From NCBI GenBank assembly GCA_023434015.1, contig JAEYTM010000124.1, positions 1 through 6,441 of the forward strand: 6,441 nucleotides of DNA, read 5' to 3'. The notes beneath the pieces were generated by a model. It was not told the origin of the DNA. It ran no database searches and saw nothing but the letters and a program-made list of their open reading frames with translations. The DNA comes from Pseudomonadota bacterium. Its GTDB lineage: Bacteria; Pseudomonadota; Alphaproteobacteria; Caulobacterales; Caulobacteraceae. Positions 5,674 through 6,441 of the stretch are shown here, one piece after another. The position numbers were made by a program, and so were the translations under genes. How positions within the stretch are numbered: position 1 is the first letter of the stretch; every line of letters begins with the position of its first letter.

Positions 5674-6441
5674 TCAGCTGATCGCGGCGGCCTGCGCCCG
5701 CAGGGCCGCGGCCTCACGGTGGCTGGGGCGGCGGCGCAGGTCCTGCACCGGCGTCTCCAGCCGATCCAGCGCCTCTATGGTCGCCCGGTAGCCGGCCGCC
5801 ACCGCCGGGTCGTAGGCGCCGAAGTCGCGGATTTCGACCCTGGCCACGTCGGGCAGCACGAGCACGTCGGTGGCCTCGCGGGCCGCGGCGTGGTCGCGGC
5901 CGGTCGAAACCGTTGCCGCCCGCATGAGCAGGGAGACAATCGGCGGGCCGCGCCGCCACTGTCCGGACCAGAACCAGCGCCAGACCGACGAAGGGCGCGC
6001 CACGTCGTCGGCGGTGATGCTGCGCCCGGTGGTCACGTCGACGCCGATGATCGGTCCCAGCTGGCCGGCCCGCATGACGTCGGCCGGGAAGTTCTTCAGC
6101 ACCGCGCCATCGACCAGCACATTGTTGTTCTCCGTGGCCGGCGGCATCACCCCCGGCAGGGCGATGCTGGCGCGTAGCGCCCGGCGCAGCAGGCCCCGGC
6201 GATGCATGTGATAGGCGCCGGTGGTCAGGTTCGACGACAGGCAGAAGAACGGCAGCCAAAGGTCGGCGATCTGGGTCTCGCCGAAATGATGCGCCAGGCG
6301 GTCGCTGACCTTCTCCCCGCGGGTCATGGCCAGCAGCGGCAGGGCGATGTCGTCGAGCGGGCTGCTCTCGACGAAGGCTTCGCGGATACGCCGATCCATC
6401 GCCGCGTCGTCCCAGCCCATGGCGACGCCGGCGGCGACGAT
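5674..6441 (-). CDS. NTE/patatin-type phospholipase, N-terminus cut by window edge
   Basis: The frame is open to the right edge (256 codons including stop), so the N-terminal part with the oxyanion loop and GxSxG nucleophile lies outside. The visible part matches the NTE-like patatin family closely. Numbered from the internal Met at 6420, these are MTRGEKVSDRLAHHFG (32-47), IADLWLPFFCLSSNLTTG (51-68), RRALRASIALPGVMPP (79-94) and LVDGAVLKNFPADVMR (102-117). Asp104 in the D-G-A motif is the second member of the Ser-Asp catalytic dyad. GPIIGVDV (122-129) is the conserved strand after it. The C-terminus, with FGAYDPAVAAGYRATIEAL (200-218), is the usual helical end, so the 3' end is complete. Bacterial members are predicted lysophospholipases or esterases at the membrane; the Met at 6420 is internal, not the true start. 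No signs of decay are seen. Confidence 0.9.
   Translation of the reverse strand: MVAAGVAMGWDDAAMDRRIREAFVESSPLDDIALPLLAMTRGEKVSDRLAHHFGETQIADLWLPFFCLSSNLTTGAYHMHRRGLLRRALRASIALPGVMPPATENNNVLVDGAVLKNFPADVMRAGQLGPIIGVDVTTGRSITADDVARPSSVWRWFWSGQWRRGPPIVSLLMRAATVSTGRDHAAAREATDVLVLPDVARVEIRDFGAYDPAVAAGYRATIEALDRLETPVQDLRRRPSHREAAALRAQAAAIS

Noticed and set aside
5586..5717. N-terminal extension of the small ORF (64 codons from 5717)
   Set aside because: It overlaps the phospholipase gene in another frame and has no ribosome-binding site. The site at 5587-5601 points to the GTG at 5585.

Overview
The window is GC-rich DNA (roughly 70% by eye) with Alphaproteobacterial character. Codon choice, the DUF2189 membrane protein, the TPR/glycosyltransferase-9 protein and a ribosome-binding site matching an alphaproteobacterial 16S tail all fit Caulobacterales (Caulobacter, Phenylobacterium or Brevundimonas type). 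This placement is an inference; the window holds no rRNA or housekeeping marker gene.

Layout. (1) 1-1683, minus strand: the end of an iron-uptake operon, made of a small multi-pass membrane protein that looks like a DUF3325-DUF3649 fusion, then a PepSY-associated membrane protein (FoxB/PiuB type, probable inner-membrane ferric-siderophore reductase) cut by the left edge. A Fur-like site lies about 50 bp upstream. (2) 1824-2693, minus: a DUF2189 membrane protein with a strong ribosome-binding site and a hairpin after its stop. (3) 2842-4452, minus: a protein with a TPR array fused to a glycosyltransferase-9-like domain. (4) 4578-5390, plus: a family 25 (LPS-type) glycosyltransferase, divergent from (3) across a 125-bp gap that holds a 9-bp inverted repeat. 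(5) 5391-5673: an intergenic stretch with a strong bidirectional terminator and a candidate small transcription unit on the minus strand. That unit has a possible promoter, an exceptionally long Shine-Dalgarno sequence, a 20-residue ORF of much lower GC than its surroundings, and several possible hairpins before the terminator. (6) 5674-6441, minus: the C-terminal part of an NTE/patatin-type phospholipase cut by the right edge.

The two iron genes form one unit and probably act together in reductive release of iron from an imported siderophore. The two glycosyltransferase-like genes probably share a role in surface polysaccharide or glycoprotein modification. The other genes look like single units. 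The least explained element is the small ORF/RNA unit at about 5416-5627. No mobile element, CRISPR array, tRNA or rRNA gene was seen.
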